A DNA stretch of 64,000 bases from Gp1-AA133 sp963850425 (lineage in GTDB: Bacteria > Acidobacteriota > Terriglobia > Terriglobales > Acidobacteriaceae), in assembly GCA_963850425.1 (NCBI GenBank), contig CAWKLF010000001.1:1488001-1552000 (forward strand), in the 5' to 3' direction. A program made the translations under genes and the position numbers. The notes below the pieces were generated by a model. It saw only the letters and a program-made list of their open reading frames with translations, did not search any database and was not told the DNA's origin. Every line of letters begins with the position of its first letter. Positions within the stretch are counted from its first letter, which is position 1. Below are positions 16,971-24,501 of the stretch, piece by piece.

Positions 16971-17876
16971 CTACCTCTCGATTCGTTGACCATCTCCCTC
17001 GATTGCAGCAATCAGACTCCCTGTGACCGGGGTCGGAATACCATGCCTCTCGCCACCGCGCACGACCGGTCCCCCGATTGCCTCGACCTCCGGCGGGTTG
17101 CCACGTTCGACATCTTTCTGCATGGAACTCTTCATATCCTTAGGCACATTGAAAAACGCTGCCCATACTTTGTCGACGTGGACGTCCGCTCCCTCGGCCA
17201 CGGCTACTGAACAGAATTCGCGCACGCAGTCCTCGAGTTCTCTGTGCCACTCGTCGTTCGCGAGCACTCCGCCGATCGGGACTCTGAAGGCCGACGTGGC
17301 CAGGGCAAACGGGCCCAGAAAGGCCAGCTTGTTCCATAGCAGAGTCTTTTCGTCGTCGACGAACCGGCCAGAGAATTTCAGGGCCAGCAGTTTCTCGAAC
17401 GTGGCGCCTAGAATCGCACGGCCGCTGCCGGCCACGTTGAGCATTAGAAATGGGGACGGATGCAGGTAGCGTCCGGGTGCGACTCGCTCCATTTCACCCG
17501 CGATGGTTCCCGCCACCACGCGCTCGTGCGCGAAAATCTCGCGCAGCCGGGCCACGTGGTCGATCCCGTTCAGCAACGGCACAACAATTTTCGGTGCCAT
17601 CGAGTCCGGCACGGATCGCAGCGCGTCTTCCAGTTGCGTGGCTTTGACGGCGATCCAGAGAACATCGGCCCGGGGAACCTGGGCGGCCTTATCCACGGGC
17701 GCTGTGAAACTTCCCAGCAGCGGGCTTTCCAGGCACAGCTCTGCCGGAAATTGTTCAAGCGCAGACGCGCGTACGACCATGATGACGTTCTCCCCAACAT
17801 GTGCCAGGCAAGCGCCCAGCACCCCGCCCACTCCACCCGCACCCAGAATGGCATGACGCATAACCGCATTATGCAT
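16971..17876 (-). CDS. Ketopantoate reductase family protein
   Basis: 301 residues. It has an N-terminal Rossmann fold (AILGAGGVGGVLGACLAHVG), the ApbA signature region (DVLWIAVKATQLEDALRSV, KIVVPLLNGIDHVARLRE), and the C-terminal helical domain with the catalytic Lys region (LLWNKLAFLGPFALATSAFR, DVERGNPPEVEAIGGPVVRG, GIPTPVTGSLIAAI). The reaction would be NADPH reduction of 2-dehydropantoate to pantoate in CoA synthesis, but paralogues with other substrates are common and no other pan gene is nearby. The start could be the second Met at 17861. Confidence 0.82.
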   Translation of the reverse strand: MHNAVMRHAILGAGGVGGVLGACLAHVGENVIMVVRASALEQFPAELCLESPLLGSFTAPVDKAAQVPRADVLWIAVKATQLEDALRSVPDSMAPKIVVPLLNGIDHVARLREIFAHERVVAGTIAGEMERVAPGRYLHPSPFLMLNVAGSGRAILGATFEKLLALKFSGRFVDDEKTLLWNKLAFLGPFALATSAFRVPIGGVLANDEWHRELEDCVREFCSVAVAEGADVHVDKVWAAFFNVPKDMKSSMQKDVERGNPPEVEAIGGPVVRGGERHGIPTPVTGSLIAAIEGDGQRIER

Positions 17877-17973
17877 GAGCGCGGAGCAACGTGCAGGCGC
17901 ACCCGGAGTGCTAAACTACCCCAGCCGTATCTGGAAAATTGGCGGCCAAAGAAATCTGTGTGTTTAGAAATTT

Positions 17974-18882
17974 ATGACTGAAGAAAAGCGTTCGCGGACA
18001 TTTCTCTGGATCGTCATCGGTGGCGGAGCCTTTTTCCTGTTTGTGCTGGCGGTCTTTGCCCTGGTCTACGTGACCTTGCATGCCGGCAAGGACGCCTCCC
18101 TTGGCTTCGGCGACAAGATCGCGGTAGTCGATCTCGAGGGCGTGATTCTCTCGCCCAACCCAGTGGTGCAGCAACTCAAAAAATTTGCCGACGACGATTC
18201 CATCAAGGCCATCATCCTGCACGTGAATTCGCCCGGCGGCGGCGTGGCGGCTTCGGAAGAAATTTACCGCGAGGTGAAGCGCATTCGCGACGAGAAAAAG
18301 AAACACATCGTCGCCTCCATTGAAACGGTGGGCGCCAGCGGCGCGTACTACGTGTCGTCGGCGACCAACAAGATTTATGCCGACAATGGCAGCATCGTCG
18401 GCTCCATCGGCGTGATCGCGCAATGGGTGAACTATGCGGAGCTTCTGCAATGGGCCAAGCTCAAGGACATCACGATGAAGGCCGGCGAATTCAAGGACAC
18501 CGGCTCGCCCGTCCGCGACATGACGCCCGCCGAGCGCGAATATCTGCAGGGCATGATCGACAACATGCACGGGCAGTTCATCCAGGCAGTGGCGGATGGG
18601 CGCAAGATGAAGTTCGAAGATGTGAAGTCGATTGCCAACGGAAAAGTCTGGACTGGCCAGCAGGCGCTCCCGATGAAACTGGTCGATCAGCTCGCCGATT
18701 TTCAGTCCGCCGTCGACGATACCGCCAAGTCCGTCGGAATCAAGGGAGAGCCGGTCCTGATCCATCCGGAAAAGGACCGGAAAACACTCAGCGACCTCCT
18801 GTTTGGGGATCTTTCGGAGTTCCTGCCGAGCCGCGAAAAGCTTATGGATCAGCATGTTGGCTTTTATTACATGTGGAAATAG
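17974..18882 (+). CDS. sppA: Signal peptide peptidase SppA (S49 family)
   Basis: 302-residue membrane serine protease that degrades cleaved signal peptides. A cytoplasmic start and one membrane helix (TFLWIVIGGGAFFLFVLAVF) precede a periplasmic catalytic domain: AIILHVNSPGGGVAASEEIY, the nucleophile Ser in VGASGAYYVSSA and general-base Lys in GEFKDTGSPVRDM. This is the short, single-domain form that assembles as a higher oligomer. The C-terminus LPSREKLMDQHVGFYYMWK looks typical. It stands alone, divergent from the panE-like gene. Confidence 0.92.
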   Translation: MTEEKRSRTFLWIVIGGGAFFLFVLAVFALVYVTLHAGKDASLGFGDKIAVVDLEGVILSPNPVVQQLKKFADDDSIKAIILHVNSPGGGVAASEEIYREVKRIRDEKKKHIVASIETVGASGAYYVSSATNKIYADNGSIVGSIGVIAQWVNYAELLQWAKLKDITMKAGEFKDTGSPVRDMTPAEREYLQGMIDNMHGQFIQAVADGRKMKFEDVKSIANGKVWTGQQALPMKLVDQLADFQSAVDDTAKSVGIKGEPVLIHPEKDRKTLSDLLFGDLSEFLPSREKLMDQHVGFYYMWK

Positions 18883-18890
18883 AAGAGCAG

Positions 18891-19051
18891 GCTCTGGGCT
18901 TTAGGCTTCAGGCTCTGGCAAAACCTAAGGGAGTCGTAGAAGGCAAGAAGAGAATCCGCGGTTATGTTTTTGACCAAACCAAACCCCCAAAGCCCAAAGC
19001 CTTGCCGTGTTATTTGCCAAAGCCTAGAGCCCAGGGCCTAACGCCCAGAGC
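18891..19051. repeat. Inverted repeat of CTCTGGGCTTTAGGC type
   Basis: One arm (about 18891-18918, GGCTCTGGGCTTTAGGCTTC) is matched in inverse by TTGCCAAAGCCTAGAGCCCA and GGGCCTAACGCCCAGAGCC around 19015-19051. It is degenerate low-complexity repeat DNA between sppA and the HU gene. Confidence 0.5.
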
Positions 19052-19185
19052 CCGCTTTTCCGACCCTGATCCGCGACTTGCACGAAGTACCTGAAATTTG
19101 AGAGAGTTATGAAGGCCCCGGCAGAGGGCCAGGCCGCATGGCCGGGCGGCGTCACGTCAAAATTCATCACGGAGCCTAGAGGCGT

Positions 19186-19515
19186 ATGACAAAAGCGGAT
19201 CTGATTGATGAGGTTTCGCGTCTGGCGGAGCTTACGCGGAAAGACAGCGAAGTGATTGTAGAGACGATCTTTGACAGCATCGTGCGCTCGCTGCGCGTGG
19301 GCGACAAGATCGAGATCCGCGGCTTCGGCAGCTTTCGCACCCGGCAACGCAAGCCGCGCGTCGGACGCAATCCCAAAACCGGTGACCGCGTGGAAGTTCC
19401 CGCGAAAAAGATTCCTTTCTTCAAGCCCAGCAAGGAGTTGAAGGACCTGGTGAATCACGGAGATGGCGCCCCGGCAGCCGCCGCGGCCCCTCCCGCACCA
19501 CCCGCTAGCGCCTAG
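19186..19515 (+). CDS. HU/IHF-family DNA-binding protein
   Basis: 109 residues. It is a classic HU/IHF dimeric DNA-bending protein: MTKADLIDEVSRLAELTRKD, then DKIEIRGFGSFRTRQRKPRV with the DNA-intercalating arm GRNPKTGDRVEVPAKKIPFF and KPSKELKDLVN. The Ala/Pro-rich tail of about 18 residues beyond the fold is an extension also found in other Acidobacteriota. The arm sequence resembles IHF-type proteins. It is monocistronic, with a hairpin terminator at 19540. Confidence 0.93.
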   Translation: MTKADLIDEVSRLAELTRKDSEVIVETIFDSIVRSLRVGDKIEIRGFGSFRTRQRKPRVGRNPKTGDRVEVPAKKIPFFKPSKELKDLVNHGDGAPAAAAAPPAPPASA

Positions 19516-19539
19516 CAAGGACTGGCGGCCCAGTTTCGT

Positions 19540-19566
19540 GGCGCGCTCCGGCGCGCCCTTTTCTTT
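19540..19566 (+). terminator. Terminator after the HU gene
   Basis: Stem GGCGCGC / GCGCGCC with a four-base TCCG loop, followed by CTTTTCTTTTC. Confidence 0.75.
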
Positions 19567-19593
19567 TCTCGCAGACCTCTATCGTGGGGATTC

Positions 19594-20265
19594 ATGGGCA
19601 AGGCCTATTTCACTCCAGAACTCTTTTCATTCCTGAAGCAGATCAAGCGCAATAACGGGCGGCCGTGGTTTCTGAAGAATCGCGAGCGCTATGAAGAAGT
19701 TGCGCGCCAACCCGGCTTGCGCTTCGTGGTCGATTTCGGATTCCGCCTGAAAGAAATCAGCCCTTGGCTCGTGGTCGACTCGAAACCCCATCATGGATCG
19801 CTGCAGCGTATCTATCGTGACGTCCGCTTCTCGCCCGACAAGCGTCCTTATAAGACCTGGTTAGGCATGACCTTTCCGCATGCCAGCCGCACCGATGAAG
19901 TGCGCGCCGTCGGCTACTACCTCCATCTGGAGGCAGAAGGAAGTTTTCTGTATGGAGGCACGTGGCAGCCGGACCGCCGCTCGCTCGCCAAGATTCGCGA
20001 CGCGATCGCGTGGCAGCCGGAAGAGTGGAAGAAGGCGAAGCGCACGCTCACACTGGAGGGAAGCCGGCTCACGCGCGCGCCGCGCGGCTATCCGGAAACT
20101 CATCCGATGATCGAAGACCTCAAGTGGGTCGATTTCGTAGCCAGTGTGGAATTTTCTCAGCAGCAGGTGTGCGGGCCCGGCTTCCTGCGCGACGCAACCG
20201 CCGCCGCGAAGAAATTGGCGCCGCTGCTTCGGTTTCTGGCGCGGGCACAAGGGCTGCAGTTTTAG
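19594..20265 (+). CDS. DUF2461 (TIGR02453) family protein
   Basis: 223 residues matching the DUF2461 pattern throughout: YFTPELFSFLKQIKRNNGRP, WFLKNRERYEEVARQPGLRF, QRIYRDVRFSPDKRPYKTWL, GYYLHLEAEGSFLYGGTWQP, LKWVDFVASVEFS. The biochemical role of the family is unknown. It is cytoplasmic, with no signal peptide. ATG at 19594 follows the HU terminator closely, so it probably has its own promoter. Confidence 0.88.
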   Translation: MGKAYFTPELFSFLKQIKRNNGRPWFLKNRERYEEVARQPGLRFVVDFGFRLKEISPWLVVDSKPHHGSLQRIYRDVRFSPDKRPYKTWLGMTFPHASRTDEVRAVGYYLHLEAEGSFLYGGTWQPDRRSLAKIRDAIAWQPEEWKKAKRTLTLEGSRLTRAPRGYPETHPMIEDLKWVDFVASVEFSQQQVCGPGFLRDATAAAKKLAPLLRFLARAQGLQF

Positions 20266-20687
20266 ACCAGTCGTTGGTCGTTGGTCATCGGTCGTCGGCT
20301 TTCAGAAGCTGCCCTCGGTCGTCGGTTGTCAGAGACTTCCAGGTTTGAGAGGTCCATGCGTCAAGTGCGACCTCCCCGGTCGTATTAACTTAATGATAAT
20401 ATTTCGCGTGCCGAGCCCCAGGACGCGTCGTTTGAGCTCCGGATGACCCTGAGGACCATCCCGCCCTCAAAAGGCGCTTACAGGGCTCGCCAACGCAAAT
20501 ACAGGGCATTCTGGGAGATGGTGACCCGTGCTTTTCCGGCTTCCGATACGCCTTGACCAATTTTCAATAACTTAGCTCATAGTGATAGGCAGATTGCGAT
20601 GATTGGGCTTTTTACCGGGGGGCGCGTTTTCCTGGAAAGGACATCTCAACCTGTCAGAAAAACCCTAACAGAGATGACGCAGTGGAA

Positions 20688-20725
20688 TCCACCCTGGCGC
20701 AAAGGGCGCGCCAGGATGGGGCACC
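20688..20725. repeat. GC-rich hairpin repeat, second copy
   Basis: Arms CCACCCTGGCGC and GCGCCAGGATGGGGC, the inverse of the element at 15480-15512. They fold into a strong hairpin with an AAAGGGC loop. Confidence 0.6.
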
Positions 20726-20760
20726 CCGGCAGATGGTCGACGTGGGATTTTCGAAACTGA

Positions 20761-20800
20761 GAGCTAAAAGCTAGTAGCTAGTAGCTAGAAGCCAGGAGCC
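20761..20800. repeat. Tandem AGCTAGTAGCTAG repeat
   Basis: Low-complexity repetition of AGCTAAA, AGCTAGT, AGCTAGT, AGCTAGA immediately after the stop of the serine hydrolase gene. Confidence 0.55.
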
Positions 20801-20805
20801 TTCCT

Positions 20806-21948
20806 TCACTTCAAATATAACTCTGCCGTCTTCAGCGCCAGATCAATGGCGCTCAAGTCAGCGCGGTTGCATAGCACGATCACCGTCAGGTGATCTTTCG
20901 GAAAGCGCTGGATCGAGGTGCGGAAACCGACGGTTTCTCCGTAATGCCACATGCGCTCGTGACCATGGTAGGGATCGAGAAACCATCCGAAGCCGTAGCT
21001 GACAGGATGGCCGTTCTCTTCCGCGGGCGCGGCGGTCGGGTGCACCGGCGTTAGCGCAGGCTGCATTCCCGCTGCGCCGAGGAGCGTGTGATGCTCGAGG
21101 GCATCGTCCCAGCGCGCCAGATCGGTTAGCGATGTGTAGACCCCGCCATCCCCCAAGGTGGCCGAGGTCGAACTCTGATCGGTTTCGCGGAAAGCATTGC
21201 CTTCCGCCGAGTGGCCATAGGCGCGGTTCGTCACCTGGCTCTTTCCCTTCTCGTAGGCGAGAGTGTGCGTCATCTTCAGCGGGACGAAAATGCGCTCGTG
21301 CAGAAACTCCGCGAAGCCCTTGCCCGACACTTTCTCGATGACCATGGCCAGAACACAGTATCCGGAGTTGCTGTACTCCCACTTCGAGCCCGGCGGAAAC
21401 TTGGTGGTGCTGGCCTTCTCCATCAACGCGAGCACGCCGGCATCGTGAATCTGGGGTATCTGATCGTCAGGGGGAGACGCGGGCGAGGGCGCCCGCGCAA
21501 CACTTGCGCTGTCCTCGGGCGGGTTGCCGTCCTGCTGTGCCATCAGGTCTTCGTAGTCGAGCAGGCCGGAGGTGTGGTTCAGGATCTCGCGCAGCGTGAT
21601 GTTTTTTCCGTAGGCGGGAAATTTCGGAAAGATTTCGGTCAAGGTCTGGTCATAGCGCAGTTTGCCGTCGTGCACCAGCAGCATGATGGCCATCGCGGTG
21701 AACTGCTTGGTGAGCGAGGCGAGCCGGAAGTTGGTGTGCTCGTCGATCTTGTGGTGCGTACCGAGGTTGGTTACCCCGAAACCGCGTTGGTAAACAGCGT
21801 GGCCATCTTTGAGCACGAGCACGGCGGCTCCGGGCGTGTCGGGCTGGATCGCGCTGAACAGAGCATCGGCCTTCGCAGTCTGCGCAAAGGAATGCGTTCC
21901 AACGGAAAGCGCGATGAACAACTGCAGGACGATCCAAATAGGTTTCAA
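20806..21948 (-). CDS. Secreted serine hydrolase, beta-lactamase/class C fold
   Basis: 380 residues with a signal peptide (MKPIWIVLQLFIALSVGTHS, cleavage near FAQ). Class C-type motifs: SxxK in FRLASLTKQFTAMAI, YxN in KWEYSNSGYCVLAMVIEKVS, and HxG in MWHYGETVGFRTSIQRFP replacing the KTG triad. Such enzymes act as D-aminopeptidases, esterases or PBP-like proteins; true beta-lactam resistance is not implied. A low-complexity insert lies near 142-165. Divergence from typical AmpC makes an esterase/PBP4*-type role more likely (inference). Confidence 0.87.
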   Translation of the reverse strand: MKPIWIVLQLFIALSVGTHSFAQTAKADALFSAIQPDTPGAAVLVLKDGHAVYQRGFGVTNLGTHHKIDEHTNFRLASLTKQFTAMAIMLLVHDGKLRYDQTLTEIFPKFPAYGKNITLREILNHTSGLLDYEDLMAQQDGNPPEDSASVARAPSPASPPDDQIPQIHDAGVLALMEKASTTKFPPGSKWEYSNSGYCVLAMVIEKVSGKGFAEFLHERIFVPLKMTHTLAYEKGKSQVTNRAYGHSAEGNAFRETDQSSTSATLGDGGVYTSLTDLARWDDALEHHTLLGAAGMQPALTPVHPTAAPAEENGHPVSYGFGWFLDPYHGHERMWHYGETVGFRTSIQRFPKDHLTVIVLCNRADLSAIDLALKTAELYLK

Positions 21949-22000
21949 CGCGGTTGCTCCCGTTCGCGAGATTGCGAGGTCAGACGAAGCAGTTTACCGG

Positions 22001-22888
22001 TCATCGTTCGATTTGGGGGCGGATTCCGGCCACTCCCATCATCCGGCCGGTAATGCCCTTTTCGGCGCGGTGGGAGAAAAGCACGCCTGTGTTGCAGGCG
22101 GTGCATAGTTGGACGGTCTGTATCCGTTTGGCGGAGACCCCAGCGTCGAGCAATTGCTTGCGATTCGCTTCCGCCAGGTCGAGAAAGATGTTCACCGGGA
22201 GCGTGCTGTGCCCGGGCGCGCGTGCCGTCAGAAAAAGCATGGGGTACTTCTCGCGCACCGGGTCGGATTCCTTGATCTCGTGAAACAACTTGTTCGCATA
22301 GCCGAACTGGGAATGAAATTTGTCGCGAACTTCCTCACCCACGGTGTAACAGCAACTGCGCACGCCCGGACCGATGGCGGCTTCCAGATCGCCCGGGCGG
22401 CTGCGGAAATGCAACCGCATCGCACCCACCCCTTTTTCAACGATGCGCTTGACTGTGCCGCGCCAGCCCGCGTGAAAAACTCCGACTGCGCGGTTCTTCG
22501 GATCGACCAGGACGACCGGTAGACAATCCGCGGTCTGCACGGCCAGAATCAATCCCGGAACGTTCGTGATCATGCCATCGCCTACCGTCGGCTCGTCAGG
22601 CGGCTTCGAAATGGCGTGAATCACATCGGAGTGAATCTGCCGCATGGTCACAAGCGTCCACGAGCGGCGGCCATTGGCGCCGAGGCTTGCCAGAAACGCC
22701 GCGCGGTTGCGCTCGACCGCAGCCTTTGAATCCGTTTTCGTGAAGCCAAGGTTCAGGGCGTGGCCGCCGTAGGCGCGTGAGTATCCGCCCATGCGAGTCG
22801 AGAATCCGTGAATCAGCCAAGCAATTCTTTCGAGGCGCTCGGTTTCGAGGATCTGGATTTCAGGATTTAAGCGAACCCGGGTCGGCAC
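22001..22888 (-). CDS. pgeF: Peptidoglycan editing factor/purine nucleoside phosphorylase (YfiH, laccase-domain)
   Basis: 295 residues of the YfiH/DUF152 family, originally called polyphenol oxidase and shown in other bacteria to act on purine nucleosides or to edit peptidoglycan precursors. Metal and active-site motifs are intact: MRQIHSDVIHA, VQTADCLPVVLVD, VGVFHAGWRGTVKRIVE, AIGPGVRSCCYTVGEEV, VQLCTACNTGVLFSHR. It lies 52 bases upstream of the serine hydrolase on the same strand, so the two may be cotranscribed. Confidence 0.9.
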   Translation of the reverse strand: MPTRVRLNPEIQILETERLERIAWLIHGFSTRMGGYSRAYGGHALNLGFTKTDSKAAVERNRAAFLASLGANGRRSWTLVTMRQIHSDVIHAISKPPDEPTVGDGMITNVPGLILAVQTADCLPVVLVDPKNRAVGVFHAGWRGTVKRIVEKGVGAMRLHFRSRPGDLEAAIGPGVRSCCYTVGEEVRDKFHSQFGYANKLFHEIKESDPVREKYPMLFLTARAPGHSTLPVNIFLDLAEANRKQLLDAGVSAKRIQTVQLCTACNTGVLFSHRAEKGITGRMMGVAGIRPQIER

Positions 22889-23468
22889 AGATTCATATTA
22901 GCGGAAAGATCCCTGGAACAAGGAAGCATGCGAGTTCCTGCGAGCGGGGGAATTCGCGAAAGACCCATCCATGCGGAGTTCTGGGAGATCGCGGAGGCTT
23001 TAAGCCGGAGATGTCGGCGAATGCTTATGGCAACGCCTGGTTACATCAGCTATCCGGTCCCAACGAGTAGGCTATCCCTGCCAAACGTGGTTACCGCAGG
23101 AGCACGGCACCGTGTCGGTAGGGGTTTGCTTGGTCAATTGCTTTTTGCAGACTGGGCAGGGTTTAGTCATCACGTAGGTCATAGCCTTTGCTCCGGGTTC
23201 CTAGTTTCGTCGGTATGCGACGGTCCCTAGAACTTGATGCTACCAACCGGGATCTGGCCTGTCTGATCCACAATGCTCACATCCGGGCACTCGTCACGCG
23301 CTGACCGGAAAATTATCAACTAGTGGCAACGCCTGGTTTCGACAGCCTCCGTGGCATGGTCACACCCCTGGTCTTGTGAATGTGATTAACAATCACCACG
23401 CACTACAGTGCAGACCCTATGTCGCGGCTGCAAGAAAGGAATAATCTTTAGCAACGGGAGCCCCACAA
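22889..23468. other. Intergenic region with one micro-gene
   Basis: About 580 bases between pgeF and the first receiver gene. Apart from the 36-residue zinc-ribbon-like frame at 23072-23182 I find no coding region. The right 280 bases upstream of the receiver hold no recognisable repeat or hairpin. Confidence 0.45.
23072..23182 (-). CDS. Micro-protein with two Cys pairs (zinc-ribbon-like)
   Basis: A 36-residue frame, MTYVMTKPCPVCKKQLTKQT continuing PTDTVPCSCGNHVWQG. Four cysteines in CPVC and CSCG pairs 15 residues apart, plus a His, suggest a single zinc knuckle. GGAG sits eight bases before the ATG. Its shortness is the main doubt; the Cys spacing and ribosome site support it. Function unknown. 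Confidence 0.5.
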   Translation of the reverse strand: MTYVMTKPCPVCKKQLTKQTPTDTVPCSCGNHVWQG

Positions 23469-23858
23469 GTGAGCGACGTTGTGATGATCGTTGACGATCA
23501 CGCGGTCATCCGGCGCATGATTCGCGCAGTTTTCGAAGCCGAAGGCTGGAAAGTGTTCGACGCGGCCAATGGCGCAGAAGGTGTCGAAAAAGCGCAACAG
23601 GTAAAACCAAGCCTCATCATTCTTGATCTGACCATGCCGGTTATGAATGGACTGGAAGCGGCCCGTAGGTTGAAAGCGCTAATGCCTCATATCCCGTTAT
23701 TAATGTTTACGAATCACGGCGGGATGGTGGAGAAAGAGGCTCGCTGCGCGGGAATCTCTGCTTTGGTTTACAAGGCCGACTCCGGTGCAATGAGGCGATT
23801 GCTTGCCCATGCGAAAGCGATGGTTGGAGATCAGGCAGATTTCCTACGCGCATCTTGA
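23469..23858 (+). CDS. Single-domain response regulator (CheY-like), paralogue A
   Basis: 129 residues consisting only of a receiver: VMIVDDHAVIRRMIRAVFEA with the acidic pair, phosphoacceptor Asp in SLIILDLTMPVMNGLEAARR, Thr/Ser switch in LLMFTNHGGMVEKEA, Lys in ALVYKADSGAMRRLLAHAKA. It starts with GTG. No output domain exists, so it must act by binding a partner. It is about 60% identical by eye to the receiver at 29504; the two clearly share a recent duplication. Confidence 0.9.
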   Translation: MSDVVMIVDDHAVIRRMIRAVFEAEGWKVFDAANGAEGVEKAQQVKPSLIILDLTMPVMNGLEAARRLKALMPHIPLLMFTNHGGMVEKEARCAGISALVYKADSGAMRRLLAHAKAMVGDQADFLRAS

Positions 23859-23888
23859 TGCTGGTCGTCGTGAAAACAATAAGCCACT

Positions 23889-24125
23889 TTAGGCCAGTTG
23901 CCGGACGCGCCATTGAGTTACCTCTTTGCGTATACAATTCAGCCCCTTGAGGGCTTCGGCGATGACGTGTTGCTCCTCAGGCGTGCCTCCGTGGTCTTTG
24001 GATAGGACGCGCTGTCTTTCCTGTATTGTGGATTCCGCTGCCTGAATTCGTGACTGAATCTTTGTCCAATCGGTTTCAAGCGCAGCAGCCTTATATTTTT
24101 CTTGCCACGTTGCAAGTGTGCTCAT
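23889..24125 (-). CDS. Hypothetical helical protein
   Basis: 78 residues, mostly polar and probably helical (ATWQEKYKAAALETDWTKIQ, SRIQAAESTIQERQRVLSKD, EEQHVIAEALKGLNCIRKEV). A good GGAGGTATCCC site precedes the ATG at 24125. The composition suggests a small soluble coiled protein. I do not recognise a family. It converges on the receiver gene (30-base gap). Confidence 0.6.
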   Translation of the reverse strand: MSTLATWQEKYKAAALETDWTKIQSRIQAAESTIQERQRVLSKDHGGTPEEQHVIAEALKGLNCIRKEVTQWRVRQLA

Positions 24126-24501
24126 TGGGATACCTCCGCACTACATTTGCTGGCAGGAAGCACAGACTGTGGTTCAGAGGTTGCCATTTCCCAAGACCGA
24201 AGACTGATCACTTTTGACCACGGCGAACAAAACACGAACTTGCTACCGTGCAGGACCCAAAAAACAGTCAAAAGGGCGGATCATTGCGGCTTGCAACAGG
24301 TCGAATACTTCTGACGCGCGAGGTACGGATGCGGCCGAGCCGTTCCTTCACAGTTTGCCAGCTGCCGAACATTCCCGTAACGAACGATGCCGCGAGGTAG
24401 ATTTTGAAGATCAGCGCGGCTGAAACCGCGCCTTTTCAGACTTTTTCCGCACCCTATTCAAGGCGTGACCTTCCCGAAAATCAGTCGTTTCAGAGAACGG
24501 C
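24126..24501. other. Intergenic region with a terminator-like hairpin
   Basis: About 375 bases without a gene. At 24414-24431 the arms GCGCGG / CCGCGC flank CTGAAA and are followed by CTTTTC on the plus strand, a terminator-like hairpin with no plus-strand gene before it. Confidence 0.4.

Larger units (their letters stand above)
20266..20805. other. Repeat-bearing intergenic region
   Basis: About 540 bases between DUF2461 and the convergent serine hydrolase. Its left part (20268-20331) is degenerate TTGGTCGTTGGTC/GGTCGTCGG repeat. The right part holds a hairpin repeat and a GCTAGTAG tandem (separate entries). I see no gene. Confidence 0.5.

Noticed and set aside
20806..21948. Antibiotic-resistance beta-lactamase
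   Set aside because: The KTG triad is replaced by HYG and many secreted esterases and PBP-like enzymes share the SxxK/YxN motifs; no resistance context.
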